From contig JBCAML010000011.1 in NCBI GenBank assembly GCA_038503075.1, positions 1,364,001 through 1,428,000 of the forward strand: a DNA stretch of 64,000 bases, read 5' to 3'. Origin of the DNA: Gyromitra esculenta. Lineage: Eukaryota > Ascomycota > Pezizomycetes > Pezizales > Discinaceae. The position numbers were made by a program, and so were the translations under genes. A model generated the notes under the pieces. It did not search any database. It was not told the origin of the DNA and was given only the letters and a program-made list of their open reading frames with translations. Shown piece after piece: positions 60,867 to 64,000 of this stretch. How positions within the stretch are numbered: position 1 is the stretch's first letter; every line of letters starts with the position of its first letter.

Positions 60867-62672
60867 ATGACTTCCTGTAGCAGACTGGCGCTTCGTCGCT
60901 TGCCATTCTCCTCTCACTCCGTTACTCGCATCTCAAACACTACGGTCCTTCGCGCTGTTTCACAGAGAGCGTGTCAGTCATCGATACGCTCGTATTCTCG
61001 TCTATCGCAGGCGTCTTCTAACGGCCTCCTGAGCACTGGTAGCAGGTTAGATTTAATTTTTCCCCTCTGTATTGGTGTTGTAATGAGAGCTTATATGTTT
61101 GTAGGAAACCGCAGCAGTTTATCGAAGTTGCGTCATTTTACAATGTTCAGATTCGCTCATACGGTATTTCATCAAACTTCCATGCTGTGAATATCTACGG
61201 GAATAATAGGCTAACTTATTTGTTTTATTGTAGCCGACATGGTCGTTAAAGTGCCACAAATGGCAGAGTCGATATCGGAGGGCACTCTAAAGCAATGGAC
61301 AAAAAGTTGAGCACCACCCTCGAATTTATGTTTCCTACTAAAACTTACTTCCTACAGAGGTTGGGGATTTTGTGGAGCAGGATGAAGAGATTGCTACTAT
61401 TGAGACCGACAAGGTGAGGAGAGGGTGGATACAGTGTTCTCTCGGGGGACTAGGCTAATATATTGGGTAGATTGACGTCGCTGTTAATGCTCCCGAGTCT
61501 GGAACTATTGCCGAGTTTTTCGCCCAGGAGGAGGACACAGTTACTGTTGGACAGGATCTGTTGAAACTGGAGTTGGGTGGTGCCCCTGCTGAAGGAAGTA
61601 AAAAGTCTGAGACAGCAAAGGAGGAACCCAAAGAGCCGGCCGATTCTAAACAGGAGCCTGGAAGCAAGGCTGCCCCCCCCAAGGAGGAGCGTGACTCAGC
61701 TCCAAAGGAGGAGAAATCTACCCCGCCACCCCCCCCTCCGCCTTCGGAAAAGAAAGCTGAACCCCCTAAGAAGGCGGAGCAATCAAAAAAGCAAGAGTCA
61801 GCTCCTAAACCATCTGCTAATGAGCCCTTTGGTCAGCGTGAGGAGCGCCGTGTAAGTGCTACAACGATAGCTCTGAAGAGATGGGCATGTCTGACTTTTG
61901 GACTCTAGGTGAAAATGAACCGCATGCGTCTTAGAATCGCAGAGCGTTTGAAGCAGTCACAGAATACTGCTGCTTCTTTGACTACCTTCAATGAGGTTGA
62001 CATGTCTTCCCTTATGGAAATGCGAAAACTGTATAAAGATGCCATCTTGAAGAAGACGGGTGTAAAGCTTGGCTTTATGAGCGCTTTTACCCACGCGTGT
62101 ATCCTCGCCATGAAGGACGTCCCTGCTGTAAATGCATCCATTGAGGGGCCAAATGGAGGAGACACCATCGTGTACCGCGATTACGTCGATGTCAGTGTCG
62201 CCGTTGCGACGGAGAAGGGACTCGTTACCCCCGTTGTGAGGAATGCGGAGGCGCTGGACTTTGTTGGTATTGAGAAGGCGATTGCGGAGCTGGGACAGAA
62301 GGCTCGTGATGGCAAGCTCACCATTGAGGATATGGCTGGAGGAACATTCACAATCTCCAACGGAGGTGTCTTCGGCTCTTTGATGGGAACCCCGATCATC
62401 AACCTTCCCCAGACTGCTGTGCTAGGTCTCCATGCTATTAAGGAGAAGCCGGTTGCCATCAACGGCAAGGTTGAGATTCGACCTGTAAGATCGCCCCCTT
62501 CAGCTTACTTACTTACTTACATAATATGGGTATCCTGACGGTGGGGTTTTTCTAGATGATGTATCTTGCCTTGACCTACGACCATCGCCTTCTTGATGGC
62601 CGTGAGGCGGTTACGTTCCTGGTTAAAGTGAAAGAATATATCGAGGACCCAAGACGCATGCTTTTGGCTTAG
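60867..62672 (+). CDS. KGD2: 2-oxoglutarate dehydrogenase E2, dihydrolipoyl succinyltransferase
   Basis: Core E2 of the mitochondrial 2-oxoglutarate dehydrogenase complex; transfers the succinyl group from the lipoyl arm to CoA in the TCA cycle. Exons are 60867-61045, 61105-61163, 61234-61305, 61358-61413, 61471-61851, 61909-62484 and 62556-62672, giving 479 aa. An Arg/Ser-rich mitochondrial presequence covers about the first 75 residues. The lipoyl domain starts [20 protein letters not shown] and has the lipoylated Lys122 in IETDK, with an intron directly after it. A Pro/Lys/Glu-rich linker (about 170-240) replaces a peripheral subunit-binding domain, as usual for this E2. The catalytic domain follows ([20 protein letters not shown], then [24 protein letters not shown]), with the catalytic His451 and Asp455 in DHRLLDG. 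Confidence 0.95.
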
Positions 62673-63217
62673 ACTTTTCGGTCGAATTGATTCTTTTTGT
62701 TCTCTGTTTTTTCTCTCCCCTTCTCTTAGTTTTTTCTCATAAATGCACAGTACTGCCTTTCGGGTGTGGTTTTTTTTTTTTTTTTGGATATAACAGAAGT
62801 ATTTTCCTTCTTCGGTGAAACCTCTCTTCCTGTGTTCATTGCTTATACTCCTGGTCTTGCATAGCTCTATTTTGTTGTTGATAGTAGGGGTCTTGGGCTG
62901 GCTTGATGGCAGCAGCCTGGACCAGAAAAGCCGGGTTATGGCGATTGAAATAGCCATCTCGTTAACCATGCTGCTGGAGAAATATAAATAAATAAATAAA
63001 TAAATAAACTGTCACTGGCCATGGTTACAATCCCATGTAAGTATCCCGACCAGCCGTTGTCGCGTGTCAGAACCAAACGTCACTCCCAAGCCACAACCCT
63101 AACCTCAAACCGTCGCGTTTCCCAAACCTTTGATCAAAGAATCCCACTCCGCGCTCCATAGTTTCATAATATAGGTCATTCCTAGATCCTCAACGACGAC
63201 CCAAAACCCGTTGTGCC
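62673..63217. other. Intergenic region downstream of KGD2
   Basis: KGD2 3' region with a long T run near 62770-62785, then an AAAT microsatellite (62985-63008) and the presumed promoter of the next gene. No further gene is supported. Confidence 0.55.
62985..63008. repeat. (TAAA)n microsatellite
   Basis: About six tandem TAAA units in the intergenic region between KGD2 and the right-edge gene. Confidence 0.9.
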
Positions 63218-64000
63218 ATGGCCTCGACCCCAGGCGCCCCGGGCCCCTCCAAGGCCACCCTGAGAGCTCCTTTCCCGCGCACAAACAACACCGCTAAACC
63301 CCCGCTCGCCGCTCGCCGCCCACCCACCACTTCTACCTCCTTTTCAGCTACGCACTCCGACACCGTACATAACCAGCGAATCTCAATGCCTAGCAGTAGC
63401 ATTTCCGGTTCTATGGGGCCTCCGCCGGTGGGCGGGCGACGCAACGAACGGTTTGATCACTTGTTCTATACCAGTCCGTTGCCGAGGGTATCTTATATTC
63501 CCCCCAGAAATAAATGGTGATTAGAACTAATGTGGGAGTTTGGGGCAGTCTATAAGCCGCGCATACAATAGTCTACAAGCTTCCGGTGGAGCTGCGTCTG
63601 CTACTACAGCTGCGGATACCACTAGGACTACGGCAATTGTACCTTCGGCGCTGAGGATGGGTGTTATGACTGATGGAATCAACATAGGCGTGACAGGGGT
63701 GGTTCCGCGCAGAGCTCCGGCAGACATTGGGGCTGCGAAAGTGGGTGTATCGCAAGGGCCGTCGCGGGGGAAGGTGGTGGCTACTAGGAAGGAAGCGGCA
63801 GGAGCGGTGGGGGGCTCTATATCATATGAAACTCGGGAATCAGAAGTATTATCAATGCATAAGGATAAATCGCAGATTACCAAGACTCCTATAACAGGTG
63901 ATCTGGCTCCCGCCGAAAGGCTGAAAAAGGACCTGCCTTCGGTGCCGGGGCTTCTTAAACCATCCGCTCAAGCTTTTAAGGAAGACGAAGATGCGGTCAT
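63218..64000 (+). CDS. Uncharacterised protein, 3' truncated by window end
   Basis: Not recognised. The frame from the ATG at 63218 is Pro/Ser/Thr/Ala-rich and ends in a stop after 100 codons. I propose an intron at 63517-63571 (55 nt, AACTAAT branch-like site, CAATAG acceptor). It joins PPRNK to a second exon (63572 to the window edge) that stays open to base 64000. The exon 2 product is also low-complexity (ATTAADTTRTTAIVPSALRMG and onward), ending in LPSVPGLLKPSAQAFKEDEDAV. The N-terminus is predicted disordered, with GRRNERFDHLFYTSPLPRVSY as the only ordered-looking segment. The rest of the gene lies outside the window, so neither length nor family can be judged. Confidence 0.55.

Overview
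The window is nuclear DNA of a filamentous ascomycete (Pezizomycotina type). The evidence is 19 protein-coding genes with short introns (mostly 50-100 nt, GT...AG, often with a TAAC/TGAC-like branch site), fungus-specific genes (DASH subunit SPC34, VID27, SAS2-like MYST acetyltransferase, LRO1, MSS4) and fungal-type KGD2 and NDUFB9. All exon joins given here were deduced by eye from splice signals, reading phase and family conservation, and were not checked against RNA. I cannot name the species.

Layout, left to right: GAA1 (+, GPI transamidase); SAS2-like (+); NAA30/MAK3 (-) with a histidine-rich tail; SPC34 (-); a gene-poor 2.2 kb; a protein kinase-ankyrin fusion (+), the most unusual gene here; CDC7 (-) head to head with condensin subunit YCS4 (+); an F-box protein (-); a poorly conserved, possibly bZIP-like gene (+); LRO1/PDAT (-); VID27 (-) head to head with exportin MSN5 (+); MSS4 (-); a 6 kb gene-free stretch holding a TA-flanked MITE-like element and a 134-nt hairpin; histone H1 (-); FEN1/RAD27 (-); RPL12 (-); NDUFB9 (-); KGD2 (+); and a gene running off the right edge (+).

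Most genes are housekeeping: chromosome duplication and segregation (CDC7, YCS4, FEN1, SPC34, histone H1), membrane and lipid biology (GAA1, LRO1, MSS4), mitochondrial metabolism (KGD2, NDUFB9), nuclear export, translation and protein or chromatin acetylation. They are not an operon or a metabolic cluster. The accessory parts are the kinase-ankyrin gene, the bZIP-like gene and the long intergenic stretches.

The intergenic DNA carries an over-represented palindrome, TACATGTA (19 exact copies, none in an exon or intron called here), several long inverted repeats, and ACGCG-core sites in front of CDC7/YCS4 and FEN1. I saw no tRNA, rRNA, CRISPR array or intact autonomous transposon.
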